Both the position numbers and the translations under genes were made by a program. This document shows positions 1 through 11,412 of a DNA stretch of 64,000 bases, piece by piece. Location: the NCBI GenBank assembly GCA_019059635.1, contig JAGVRJ010000002.1, forward strand, positions 868,001-932,000, read 5' to 3'. The notes under the pieces were generated by a model that was not told the DNA's origin, made no database searches, and saw only the letters and a list, made by a program, of their open reading frames with translations. How positions within the stretch are numbered: the first letter of the stretch is position 1; every line of letters begins with the position of its first letter. The DNA is from Proales similis (lineage: Eukaryota; Rotifera; Eurotatoria; Ploima; Proalidae).

Positions 1-295
1 CTTAACCATTTCTCGTCGGCCTGCAAGCAAAAAAGAAAGTAGAATGCTCGTGTATTACTTATGACATGGCGTGCAAATTCGCGAGAGCGATCGCGATTCG
101 TAGCCTCGCTCCCTCCCTCTCTTCGTGTGGCAGATGATGACAAATACGAAGCGAAACTGATAGAGAGGCAGAATTCTTCGCCGCAGACCCTAAATCAGAC
201 GGTTGCCGAGTTATTAATATCGATCGCCTCCATGTCCACATAAAAGCAAATTTAATTACCATCAAGCGAGTCAATTGGGCTCTTCAAAGTACGCT

Positions 296-338
<43 letters not shown>

Positions 339-2103
339 AATACAATTTGCACGCGCTTTAAGGCTAGCGAGGCAAGCGGAGCCGAATTGGCTTTGACAAA
401 CGCGATTGCGGCCGACTAATAATTTATTCGAGCGATTCACTCTTCGATTACGACTCGCTCGAATGTGATAGAATGTGGCGCATCGATGGGTTGCTTGTTG
501 CGCACGAGCGTCTAATCAAGCGATAATCATTGCCAGAGACTGATGCTTGAGCTCGATACAATGCCGCAGCTCAATCGAAATGCTCTTGGGCGCCCATATG
601 TTTCTGTGTGCGCCTCATTGCTATTCAGGAATTGGCCAGACCGCCGACACCGGTAGCCATCTCGCATTCTTTTCTAATCGAGCGTACGAGCCCAGAGCGG
701 AATTTTTGCGCAGCGTCGAATTCTTTCTAATGTAAGTCTTGTAAAGTTGATGCTGGCTCGCTCTAGTTATGCCAAATAGCTAAAGGCCTCTGTCGACTGA
801 AAATAAAGAAAAGGAAAACTACAATCAGCAATAAACTGAGTAAACCTAATAATAATAGCTACGATACAAGCGAAGCTCAATGGTGCCCTCTTCTCTATTG
901 CCATCACATGCCGCATGCAATTTTGCTTACCGTATTATCAACAACTTTTTTTTTCCATCATAATCAAGATTGTTTAAATAAACTGGAAAGCGAGCATGCA
1001 AAGTACAATTGAAGATAAATAGACAAAGAGGAACAAAACTTGAAATAAAACTTGCCAATCTAAAAATAGAAGCGAAAAAAGCGCAACAAAATACAAGAGT
1101 TGAACGGCAAAAGGAAAAAACATTTGCAAAATCAACTCTAATAGTCTCTCTCTCTTTCTCTCTCTCGGTGTGTGTGTTCATTTGTACCAACTAATAGATG
1201 GGCTTGTTTCATTGACGTAAGATGTTGGGCAAACATGAGTCTTCAGACTTGACAAATGCGCCCCCTCGGGGCTTGGTAGCGATCGATCCTCAGCACACGT
1301 TTAAAGGCCTAAAATTTACCTTCCCTCTAATATTTATAAACTATCCAGCGAGGGCTTGTGCTTTTCGTCTCCTATTGCCTTTTTCTTTTGCTGTGCAAAT
1401 TAGAAGATGCAAAGCTGAGCGGCACAAAAGGCCGATTAAATGTGAGCTTTTGCATGGAAAATAAAAATGACAGCTGTCTAATAGTTATCGTTCAATGTCA
1501 CTGTTGGTAATGTCACCAAGTGTAAGTCAGCTCAAACGAGCCTGACAAGCGTCTGTCTGAGTGGAGAGTTGACTTTATTTTCTTGTTGACTCCGTTTTGC
1601 TCGATATTGAATGAAGCGATATCAGAAAAGCTGCGGCGCAGTCGAGTTTTGATTAATCTTCTGCACAAGGCGCGGATTAATTTCGTCAGTCTTTTGCAAC
1701 ACAAAGCCCCTCAGAGAAATCACTATGCAGATTTTCTCATTTTTTTAAGTCTGGGACTCTCGGCTTTGACTTCTTTTTCAGTTAGCTTTACTTTAGAGGC
1801 TGCTGCTGGTGCTTCTGCTGCAGATGCAAAGGACAATTTGACTCTGTCGCTTTGAGAATGAGGCGGGCGCGCGCGCGCGCGTGGTTCTCCTCAACCAATT
1901 TCTATTATGTTTTGATAATTTGCAAGAAATTATTCATCTCCGGCAAATACAACATAATAATACACAACTCGGAATAGGGATACGTTTTCGGCCAGTTTTG
2001 TGTTGTGTCGCTGCAGGAAATGTTCGAGGGATTGTAGACGATTCTTGCGAGAGAGAATATACACCCCAACTGACTAGGCCTACCCAAAATAGACGAGCGG
2101 TAA
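1..2103. other. Gene-poor left edge with simple repeats
   Basis: I see no supportable gene here. Open frames are short, overlap on both strands and lack recognisable domains. The stretch holds a (CA)19 microsatellite at 297-334, a CT-rich run near 1145-1168 and an alternating GC run at 1867-1881. The last few hundred bases must hold the 5' UTR and promoter of the SAMD8-like gene. A pyrimidine tract ending in CAG near 2015 could be a 5' UTR splice acceptor. Confidence 0.6.
297..334. repeat. (CA)19 microsatellite
   Basis: Nineteen uninterrupted CA units in non-coding DNA. Such tracts are length-variable and could serve as a marker. No role is visible. Confidence 0.95.
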
Positions 2104-3781
2104 ATGAACGAAAGCAAGCAATATCAAACCGAGCTAGACGTGAAGGGCACATGCGACTGGAACATAGATCAAGTTGGCAAATGGCTTAGTCTAATCGGCT
2201 ACGAGGCGTGTGAGTCAGAATTTCGTCAACATCACATAAATGGCCGAGCACTGCTCATGCTCAACGAGTCCGATCTCAAGGAGATCATTCGGAGCAGTGT
2301 CGGCCACAGGAAAAATCTGTTTCACATAATCAGCACGCATCAGGTCGAATACAACCGATGCATGTCAAAAAGTGGCATTTTGTCCACGGACGAAGAAGAT
2401 GGCAAAAGCGAACTGTCCGAACTGGATACGCGCGACCCACTTCCTTATGACACTGAACGCAGCGAATCGCCAAATTTCTCGGATAGGAAAATACCAGACC
2501 AAGAGAACCGAGACATTCAGCGCAAATCCAAAAACTTGAACTCGTCCAAAACAGACTCGTCCAAAACGTTGGATAAGAGTCTGGACGATTCGAACAGCGG
2601 ATCGATCACAAACAAGTTTAGCGTTGACTACAGCGGCGTTCCTTTGAGCTATCAGCGGCGATCATGCTCGCCGGTGCGGCGACGACGCGGAGAAAAGCGC
2701 AAAACCCTGGTCAGCATGCTGTATTTGTTTCTGATCACTGTCTGGGGTGCATTTATGCAGACAGTGGTTCACGACCGAGTGCCGGACATGCAGAAGTATC
2801 CACCGTTACCCGACATTATTCTCGACAATGTGCCTCTCATTCCGTGGGCATTTTTCGCCACCGAGCTGATTGGGCTCGCCCTTTGCAGTTTATTCCTCAT
2901 CCTCATATTCTTTCACAAATATCGTCTCATAGTATTCAGACGTGCCTGCTCACTTGCTGGCACCATTTTCTTCCTTCGATCGATCACTATGCTTATTACA
3001 TCATTGTCGGTGCCTGATGCAAACATGGACTGCACTCCCCAAGTAGGTCGCCTGTTTATCTCTCTTTGGCCTTGCTCTGCTCATTTCGGCCCATTAAAGC
3101 GATATGGTACTTTGATGAACAAGCTCTCCGGAGCTTTGAAAATCCTTTCCGGCGGTGGGCTCTATGTGCACGGAGTTCGCACCTGTGGCGACTACATGTT
3201 CAGGTTTCTCAATTCACTTCCAGCTTCATTCTGATTTTACGGTCCTCATAAAGAAATTCTTCGCAGTGGACACACAGTTTGGCTGACCCTTCTGACACAC
3301 TTCATTAATGAATGTAAGTCGGCTATCTTGTTGGCGACAGAGAAGAAACTAATTTTGATTTAAAGATACACCCAATCGAATGAGCTGGCTTCATACCATG
3401 GTCTGGATTCTAAACGTGTTCGGCCTATTCTTCATCCTGTGTGCACACGAGCACTACTCTATTGACGTGTTTGTCGCATTTTACATCACCTCAAGATTAT
3501 TTTTGTACTACCATAGTCTGGCCAATAGCCGATTCTTGTTTCAGCGCGGACAAAAACGCCTCCGCGTCTGGTTTCCTCTGTTTTCCTACTTTGAAAGCAA
3601 CGTCCAAGGCCACATTCCTAACGAATATCAATATCCTCCAAATCCGTTCGCATTTCTGTCCAGTTTCATAAAAAATAGAATTCATTCAAAAACGGAATCG
3701 GCCTCCGTCACAGTCTCGGCTAGAAACGCCCACAACAAGATTCCTCGTACCTCGAGTCGCAAAATCTTAAAAACAAACTGA
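2104..3781 (+). CDS. SAMD8: Sphingomyelin-synthase-related protein (ceramide phosphoethanolamine synthase, SMSr type)
   Basis: Exons 2104-3042, 3100-3203, 3267-3313 and 3366-3781 join in frame to 501 residues; all introns are GT..AG and 52-63 bp. An N-terminal SAM domain (about 15-85) is followed by a Ser/Asp-rich linker and a multi-pass membrane part (first segment near 203-223). The lipid phosphate phosphatase motifs are present: CGDYMFSGHT, rebuilt across the exon 2/3 junction (near 345), and HEHYSIDV (near 392), which supply the His-His-Asp catalytic set. SAM plus this core is the SMSr architecture. The known activity is transfer of phosphoethanolamine to ceramide in the ER lumen, with a role in ceramide homeostasis. 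The start is the first ATG before the SAM domain. An AATAAA follows the stop at about 3848. Confidence 0.93.
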
Positions 3782-4172
3782 ATCGTTCATTTGGCCTTAT
3801 CAAATGCCTCGCTCAGTTTTCCTCTATTTCAAATATAATTTATTTTAAATAAAAGAAGACCGGCGATTTAAGACCGGGCCGGCGGCGACCGGCCAATAAG
3901 TTATTTATCAGAAAAGCGTTTAAAGTGCTTAAGCTCATGGGCGATGTAAAGCGCTGGACATTTGAATTGGCCCAAGCAGAACAAACCTTAACCCAGTCTG
4001 TTTGAGCTAGTGGCTAATAAATGCTTATTTCCTGCCATCAGGCATAATTCTGGTATTATTCGCTCAAATATTCTACTGGCGCGGTCTGGAATCGATCGAT
4101 GATGATGATGATGAACATTCAGGTTGAGGACGAGTTTTAAGTTGATTTGCTGCCTTCAGTCCACGGGAAAGA
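3782..4172. other. Intergenic, SAMD8-like to zinc-finger membrane protein
   Basis: It contains the 3' UTR and poly(A) signal of the upstream gene (AATAAA near 3848), a GC-rich patch with repeated CCGGC motifs (about 3860-3895) and a short GAT repeat at 4098-4113. No coding potential was recognised. Confidence 0.6.
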
Positions 4173-5348
4173 ATGATTGCTTATCTCATTTTGACCTGCG
4201 CATGGCTAAATGCGGCGAGTGGTGCTATTGAAGTCCAATGCTCGCGAGCCCAAAGTCGACTGGTTCGCGAATTTTTCGTTCGGGTAACTGCATAGTTCAG
4301 CCTTCTTCTCGGTCCGAATTCGAGCGTTCTTATTGATTCAAAGGAACTGTTGCCTGTATTTCAAGGCTACCATGTCCCGATCGCTGACAACTGCCCGTAT
4401 TCTCCTCTACGCGACCGCTTTCATCTGCAAGAAAACAACAAAACTAAACTTGACTTCAACAAGTGGAAATGTGACATCTGCGGCAAGATGTTTTTGAGCG
4501 AATCTTATTTAGACCTTCACATGGACAATCGCCACATAGCTTCACTACAAAACGTAAGCTGACAATACCGACTCGAGGTTGTAGTAAACTAGGCTCTTAC
4601 TCTGGTTATGTTCAAGAACTCCGTGTGCTTGGGTCGTTATTGTCGAATATTTCGATGCGATGTTCTCGAGCGAAAGTTTACCAAACCTGCCAAGTGCCAC
4701 GACAATGTAATGAAAAACATCCGGATCAAGTGTCGAGTAAGAACATTTGAAAAAATTCCGCCCGCTCAACTTGTCATGTTGGTTTAAGGAATTGATTCGA
4801 GAGTGCGTTCCCAAGTCGATTGCTCAAGCAGTGAGAAACAAGATCTTAGGTTGACTGCTCTCGATTTTTAACCATTTAGGAATCTAATTGACTAAATTTG
4901 TTAAGTTGAACTTGGAGAGAAGCTTTGCGACTATTTGGAATGCTCAAAATATGCTGAGCTGCCTCCTTACATGGTAAGTCACAGCGCATACTGATTTGAA
5001 TAGAACGGTTGTTCAAGTCTGGCCAAGAATCGAGGTCCAAGCTTCATCACGATTTTTCTCATGATCGCTCTTTTTGTTCTGGCTCTTATCGTTTTTGCGC
5101 TCATTCAATACACCAATTTGATGTAAGTCTTTATCGAAACTGTGATGACTTCGTTAAATTTAAATGAAATTTCACTGCACATTAGATTCGATGAAAAGGA
5201 AGTAGTGAACGAGCCACTCGGCTTCGAGCAGCAGCTACTTGTTCAGCAGGACAAGAAACGTGTCCAGCAAAAGCAAGAGAGCAGATTTGAGGTGATCGCT
5301 TCGACCCTAAGACAACGCGCCAAGCTACAAAATCGCCACCGTCTGTGA
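4173..5348 (+). CDS. Single-pass membrane protein with one C2H2 zinc finger
   Basis: Seven exons join in frame: 4173-4283, 4344-4553, 4617-4736, 4789-4849, 4906-4973, 5004-5122 and 5186-5348. The protein (about 250 residues) opens with a hydrophobic signal-like segment and carries one classical C2H2 finger in exon 2 (CDICGKMF, then HMDNRH). Several further Cys follow in exons 3-5. Exon 6 encodes one strong membrane segment (FITIFLMIALFVLALIVFAL), and a basic/Gln-rich tail follows. If the signal is cleaved, the finger would sit in the lumen or outside the cell, which is unusual for C2H2. I do not recognise the family by name. The exon chain is well supported by phase and splice sites; the function is unknown. 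Confidence 0.8.
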
Positions 5349-5501
5349 TAAAAAAAAAAACTCAACTAGAATTATTTGTCTTTTCGACCGATTTACTCAC
5401 TTAAGTTCAACTTAAAATTTCTAAACTTTTTCATGCGAATGTAAATGAAAAACAACGGCTAGAGCTAAATGGACATTTTTGCCAAATAAGAGCTAATAAA
5501 A

Positions 5502-6579
5502 TTAAGCACTCGGATGCTTTTTGTAAAATTCGAGCACGTCATTGACGTCGTCCTTGGAGCCCAGGAAGATTGGGCAGCGTTCATGGATTTTCTCTGGCTG
5601 AATATCCAAGACACGCATGGTACCGGTGGTTGCCAGTCCGCCGGCTTTCTCCATAATAAACGCCATCGGATTGCATTCGTACATGAGACGTAGCTTTCCT
5701 TTGGGCGAGTCCCGAGTAGCCGGGTAGCAGAATATGCCACCGTAGACCAGCGTTCTGTGAACATCGGCCACCATTGAGCCAATATATCGGCAAGCTAACA
5801 AGTCCGTTAATCAGCTTGTTTCAGGTGGGCTAGATAGGGCGAGATTTTGAGTTACCGTATGGCTTTCCAGATTCTGGATACTTTTTGCTTTTCACGTATT
5901 CACGAGTAGCCTCGTCCCAAGTAGAAGTGTAGCCTTCATTGATCGAGTAGATCTTTCCACGCGGCTTCACGGTCATGTTCGGCTCGGTGAGCACAAACTC
6001 GCCGATAGAAGGATCGAGCATAAAGCCGTTTACACCCGAGTCAGTGGCAAGAACGATCATGCAAGCGCTGCCATACAGAGCGTAGCCAGAGCAAACCATT
6101 TTGTTGCCTGGTTGGAGAAGATCGCTGAGCGACGGTTCGCCTTCGGTGCTCTCGCGTCGCCAGATGCCGAATATCGATCCGATTGATACCAAGCAGTCGA
6201 TATTGGACGAGCCGTCCAATGGGTCAAAGCAAACAATGTATTTGCCTTGGTGATCGGCCTCAACCACTATGACATCTTCGTCTTCTTCTGAGGCCAGCAG
6301 GCAAGTGGTGTAAGACGATTTAAGCATATTTATGAATAGCTCATTGGAGAGAACGTCGAGCTTTTTCTGATCATCGCCAGTTGTGTTGGTGTTGCCGGCC
6401 AAGCCGTGCAGCTTGGCAATACCGGCTTTTCGCACCGCCGACTGGATGGCCTTGACAGCAGTCTGAATCGAGTTGAGCAGCTGAGTAAGCTCACCGGTGG
6501 CTGACTTGTGTTTCTGTTGCTCTTGCAAAAAGAAACGGGTCAGTGTAAGACAGTTGGTGTTCATTCCAAACTTTTCCAT
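5502..6579 (-). CDS. FBP1: Fructose-1,6-bisphosphatase
   Basis: Two exons (6579-5856 and 5794-5502) with a 61-bp intron give 338 residues, the usual family length. It hydrolyses fructose 1,6-bisphosphate in cytosolic gluconeogenesis. Visible motifs are the metal-binding acidic stretch [20 protein letters not shown], the substrate region around [25 protein letters not shown], and [14 protein letters not shown] near the C-terminus. The intron falls inside KPY..RYIG, and both halves match the family without gaps. The start is the first ATG of the frame, with a conserved-length N-terminus where AMP binds. The next gene upstream on the same strand is a phosphatase about 600 bp away. Confidence 0.97.
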
Positions 6580-7189
6580 TTTCTCTTCTGGCTACTAAAT
6601 AGCTTCAAGGAATTCTATTCTAGTTTCAATATCGATCAAGCAAGAGCTTGTTGAAGTAGAAATAGCGAGCGAGCGCTCAATTTAAATTCGCCTTGTTCGG
6701 GCGTGTTCAGCATTAAAGCAGTGGCAATTCACTGACGCTCGTATGTTATTTGGACTGCATAATGAAGCTCGCAGAGCCAAAGCCTACCCACCCTGGATGT
6801 TCATTCCTGCAATGTGTGACGCTTTTGCTTTTGGTTACTAGACTGCAGTCTAAGACCGGCCACACCTTTTTTCTATTCAACTCATCGTCAAGCAAATCGC
6901 TCATCGTTTATTCTTCGCTATAAAAATGTGAAAAATATTCTCCGAAATTGGGAATTTGGTGAAAATTGGAGAGAAATAAAAAAGATTGAAAGAATGCAGT
7001 CATTAGCTAGACCGATTCGAAAATAAGTGATCGGGTAATGAAAAAAGTTTAGGCAGCAGCAAGCCGCCACCAATCAGCCCCCTAAATTCAGTTTGCTTGC
7101 AGAGTCAATCAGGAAAGAGAACAATGCCAAAGAAAAGAGAGATTGGGAAAAACTTGGGAAAAAAACTTCCTAGCAATCACGCATCCACT
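6580..7189. other. Intergenic, FBP promoter and DUSP 3' region
   Basis: A 610-bp gap between two minus-strand genes. It should hold the FBP promoter and 5' UTR and the 3' UTR of the upstream phosphatase. It is A/G-rich on the plus strand near 6940-7160. No gene, RNA or repeat was recognised. Confidence 0.5.
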
Positions 7190-8086
7190 TCAGAAGCGAT
7201 TGAAACTTGAACGGTAAGTGGTGAGATAATTGTTTGCGCGCGAGTAGCGGGGTGAATCATTCACCAAGACCGATCGGTGCTGGTTGCTCGGGTAAATTAT
7301 ACTTGAAGATCCGAAAGCTGGACTGGCCATAGAGCTCGCACTGCGGCCAGTATAGCCGTCGAAAAACTTGTCTAGACTACTGCTTCGACTCTCTGGTCGA
7401 TACGAAGCTCCGTTGTAAAAGCTTGAGTTGAGAAGCGATTGGGGGAGATCAGCATTGCGCGACACACTTGCCAAACGAGACGCGGAAGACGGCCTTGACG
7501 TGCTAGAGTAGTATTTTACTGGCAGACTGGTTCCGATCGAGGACGATGAGTAGCCAGTAGAGTTAAAGCTCGAACCAAAAGTTGGAGTCATGCTTGAAGG
7601 AATGGAGCTTTTGTTAAAGCTGTTCAGTCGAAGTGTCGACTCTAATCGACGCTCATAGTCGACTAATTGGCGCCAAAATCCGGTATTCGGACGAACACAA
7701 GATCTCTTGGCCTGAGTAATTTCAAATGCATTTTTTAGACTCATGCCCTTGTACTTCATCATGTAGCCGAGCACCAGAGTGGTCGATCTAGACACACCAA
7801 GCATGCAATGTACCATGCATCGGCCGCCTCTGACCAAGTGCTCGTTTATTTTGTCTGCGGCCCGGTCGAAATAGACGCTAATGTTCTCGTAAGGAGCATC
7901 GTCCAAAAAGAGTTTGATTGATTCAACACCGGTAATCTCTTGTTTCGGAAGCTCTTGGGCACAGTTTATGAGCAAGGTTACACCTTTGCGCTGAATATTG
8001 TCTCGGGTCGCTCCGTATACACTGGTCAAAAACAAGCCTGGCAATACCTCGCTTACTTGGCTCACTCCGTAAATGCTGCCCGCCAT
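7190..8086 (-). CDS. Dual-specificity protein phosphatase A
   Basis: One coding exon of 298 residues. The catalytic domain (about 5-155) has the phosphatase signature HCMLGVSRS and an upstream general-acid loop (LDDAPYEN). Small DUSP14/18/21-type enzymes are the closest architecture I know; they remove phosphate from Tyr and Ser/Thr. The remaining half is Ser/Arg/Tyr-rich and low in complexity, ending TTYRSSFNRF. The start is the ATG at 8086, not an upstream non-ATG extension: a strong pyrimidine tract plus TTTTAG (boundary at 8109) shows that the sequence before is intronic or a trans-splice acceptor region. A paralogue with the same tail motif lies 2 kb upstream on the same strand. Confidence 0.9.
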   Translation of the reverse strand: MAGSIYGVSQVSEVLPGLFLTSVYGATRDNIQRKGVTLLINCAQELPKQEITGVESIKLFLDDAPYENISVYFDRAADKINEHLVRGGRCMVHCMLGVSRSTTLVLGYMMKYKGMSLKNAFEITQAKRSCVRPNTGFWRQLVDYERRLESTLRLNSFNKSSIPSSMTPTFGSSFNSTGYSSSSIGTSLPVKYYSSTSRPSSASRLASVSRNADLPQSLLNSSFYNGASYRPESRSSSLDKFFDGYTGRSASSMASPAFGSSSIIYPSNQHRSVLVNDSPRYSRANNYLTTYRSSFNRF

Positions 8087-10095
8087 TTGTAGTAAAAGAG
8101 GCTTGAGTCTAAAATAGAGAGAAACACACAACAATAGAGAGAAACTTTTAAGCGAATGAGTTGGAGTCTGAAGCGTAAGGGCGCTTATAACGCGGGCTAG
8201 GTCAACATTGTCTTGATTGGAAGAAAAAATTTGCGCCCAATAAAAAGAAATTTAATTGCTCCAGCGTCGTCTAACAAATAGACTAAATAAAGAGAAAGAG
8301 AGTAGAAGAATAGCGAGCAGAGCCAGACGCAGACAAGAGTAAAAGGAGACGACTAACACATTTCGTCATCAAGGTTCGTCATAGTCGTCTTCAAACTCAA
8401 GTGTCGCATCTCCTTTGCACAAGGCAGCCACCAACTGAGTGCATGAAACGATACTGAGGCACAGACAAAGAAAGAGCGAGAGAGAAATGAAAGACTATTG
8501 ACGTGGGCAAATAGGCGCGGACGGCTAAGAGCTAAATAGAATAACTAATTTAATAGGGACCTTTTCGAACTTGAGACACTGGCCAAGTCGCATCTAAAAT
8601 GCCGCTTGAGGGAAATTAGCGCCGCTCAAAGGGTAGAGTGCAAATTCCTGCGCAAATTCGGCTCAATCGCAAATCCTGCATTTGTTCTTTGTTTAATATT
8701 TTCTCTCTTTTTTTTTCTCTCTCTCTCTCTCGATTACTGCAGCCTTGAGTACGCCTCTGCTTTTTTCTTAGCCCAGAGCGATTTTTCGAGCGCTCGTATT
8801 CGTCTGCCTGCTGGCATGCTCGCTTGCACGCACGATCAATTTTTCTAAACGCTCAGCCAGACGAAGTCTGCTGCATTAAAATGTAATTGAGCAGATAGCT
8901 GCTGCCGACTGTGCTTCTCAAATAATCGTTTGTTTGTTTGACTGCCATTGGGGTGCGTGCGTGTGAATGGCACTCGAATCTGGATGTAACCGCTCCATTT
9001 ATACGTAGTCCTGATTTAGCTATTGCATAAGAAGCTAGCGAGACTAGACTTGCTGGAGCTTAATGTACGAGAGATAAGGAAGCTATGCTACCGCATTCAA
9101 CCTTTCCATCCACATGAGCGGCTTCATTAGCTCCAAGCGTCTGCCGTTACGGTTCTGCTCCGAGATGACTTGAAGCTTTCAACCCTTTTACTTTTTTAAT
9201 CAAGCACACTCACTTTCTGTTGGCTCAAAGTAGCTGGTATTCTCACATCGCTTTGCAAACAAGCCTTCTAGTTATGTAATCAAACGGTCGAACGAAAAAA
9301 AAGAGCTAAAAACAGTGACAGAAGCGAGGCTAGGGTAAACATCATGGGAACGATCAGATAGAGCTAATGAATCCAGATTTTACCTCCAGTCCTTAGAGCT
9401 CGTCTCAAGGACCGATAAATTGAAGAAACCTTTTCCGCACTTTATTAAATATGTATTGTGTGCGTGTGTGTTTTTTTTCATATCTTTAATCATTGCCTCT
9501 TATTTTCATAATTCATGCCTGGCAGCCAAGTCAAGACATTTGCAAACATTTACTGATCGGCGCCGACTCAAATTTATGCAACGACGCCCTTCAAAACATC
9601 CTCTTGTCGATCGCTTGATTGCTTTTCAGAAGAGATGAATACATTCATAGAGCGACTAATCGATTTTTGGATTCAACAAACTTGCTGCGCACTTAGAGCA
9701 CAATTTTAGGGCGAATAAAAATGGAGAAAATCCGAGAAAGGATAGAAAAAAATAAATAAAAATTCCACCTGAGCTGATCTCAAGTGTTGGCAACCAATTT
9801 ACTAAAAAAGAATTTGAATTAAATGAGAAAAAGCAATTCTAAGACCTTCATAAAGCGATTACGCAACAAATGTTTAGCAAACCCATACCCATATCTGTTT
9901 GCAGTTTAAAAAAAGCCCTTAATTTATTAAGTTAAGCAGAAGAAGAAAAAGAAGGAGGAATGAGAGACGGAGCGAGAGCTTAAGAGAAGAAGAGAATAGC
10001 GCAGAGAATTGAATGAGAGAATAATGGGTAACGCTGAATAGAAACCGCAACGACCGATATTGGCCTGCTGTTGTTGTTTTGTTTAAAAATGAACT
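8087..10095. other. Two-kilobase intergenic region between the two DUSP genes
   Basis: No supportable gene. The plus strand has a pyrimidine run at 8701-8731 and purine-rich stretches near 8280-8340 and 9935-10020. Short open frames at 8606-8848 and 9420-9638 are low-complexity or start without ATG. A 5' UTR exon of phosphatase A, if there is one, should lie here. Confidence 0.5.
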
Positions 10096-10885
10096 TTACT
10101 GAGGTCTTTGGTAACTTGATCTATATGTTGTGGTGTAAGTGCTTTGATTCAGACGATTTGAGAGCTTTGAAGGCTCAGGGCTGCGGCGGTGGCTGCTCAT
10201 TTGGGGAATGGCAGTGCCGACTACAGGAGGCAGGGCCTGGCTCACAGGCATCGGCTCGTAAGATCTGGGCTTAGACGCCTGCTGGCTCACAGGCGATTCA
10301 ATTTTGGTATACACCATGTTTTTGACCTCATGCTCATACAGATCCGGAATATAGCCGATAGGTGACGAAATCAGCTCGACTGTGTTCTTTGAAAACAGTG
10401 CGCGCTCATAATCGATGAGTTGACGCCAAAATCCGATGTTGGGCCGAATCTTGATGAAGAAAAAATTGAAAAGCGAAATCGAAAAATCGAGAAGGCAGAC
10501 TTACGAACGGTCTTTTGGATTTGACGTGAGCGTGAGCTTCTCTCAGACTCATTCGTAAATATTTCATCAGATAGGCGAGCACGATTGACGCCGACCGGGA
10601 CACACCAGCAACACAGTGGACCAGACAAACGCCGCCTTTGCTGGTCACTTCGTTTATTTTGTCGGCGAGGAGGTCGAAGTAGCGATGAAGTGACTCGCTC
10701 GGTCGATCCTCGACATCAAGCTTGATTGATTCGACTTGCTTGATGCTGACTTTGGGCACCTCGCGGCACACAGTTAGAATGCAGGTTATGTTGTACTTTT
10801 GAACATTCTGCTCGCTTGCGCCAAGAAAACTGCTCAAGAGAAGGTTGTCAGTGATCTTGGCCACTTGGCCCAAGAAGGTGCTCAT
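10096..10885 (-). CDS. Dual-specificity protein phosphatase B
   Basis: Exons 10885-10505 and 10449-10096, with a 55-bp intron, give 244 residues. The catalytic domain is complete: the VEDRPSE acid loop, the signature HCVAGVSRS, then a segment split by the intron (KRPF / IRPNIGFWRQLIDYE) that aligns directly with the same positions of phosphatase A. The C-terminal tail is Pro/Ser/Gln-rich and ends TTYRSSYQRPQ, echoing A. The two genes are therefore tandem paralogues. A has lost or never had the intron present here. Function as a protein phosphatase is secure; the substrate is unknown. Confidence 0.92.
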
Positions 10886-11412
10886 AGCCGCTCGCCTATC
10901 TAGTCTTGAAGCAATAAACGGTTACACAAGCTGAAGAGAGAACAGTCGGCAACAACAAGAAACAACCAGAAAGCGATAGAACAAGAATGGGACTGAGTAG
11001 AGCTTGATTATGCGTTTCTACGAGCGACTAATTTCAAATTCATCACCGCTTCTTTTCGAGTCGAACAGCTATTATGTGACGACGAGTTTGACGCAGCGGG
11101 GCCTCTTCTGTTTGATTCGAAAAGGTTCGCACTGCTAGAAGAATTACAATACTTATGCGATTCTTGAAATGCGGGCCGGTCACTAGCACACTAGAGCACG
11201 AGGTCTGCTTGAGTTTGCTTTGGCCTTTAGAGCTGCGAAAACCAACAATGATTGAAAACATAGAGGCGCGTCTGCTCGACTTTTCTTGAGGCAAACAAGA
11301 CACTTTTGTGCGCAGTGTAATGAAATTTGCTCGCATGCAACTGTGTACGCGCTCAGAACTCAAAACGCTTGCTTGGGCATTTCGACAAGCATAAAATAAG
11401 AAGCGCTTTGAA
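10886..11412. other. Divergent intergenic region, DUSP B and MRPL58
   Basis: These 527 bp separate two divergently transcribed genes and should contain both promoters. A 126-residue minus-strand frame at 11043-11423 starts at TTG, overlaps the MRPL58 start and shows no domain, so I do not count it. Confidence 0.5.

Noticed and set aside
9420-9638. 72-residue frame with a hydrophobic start
   Set aside because: Non-ATG start, T-rich composition produces the hydrophobic run, and no downstream poly(A) signal in a sensible place.
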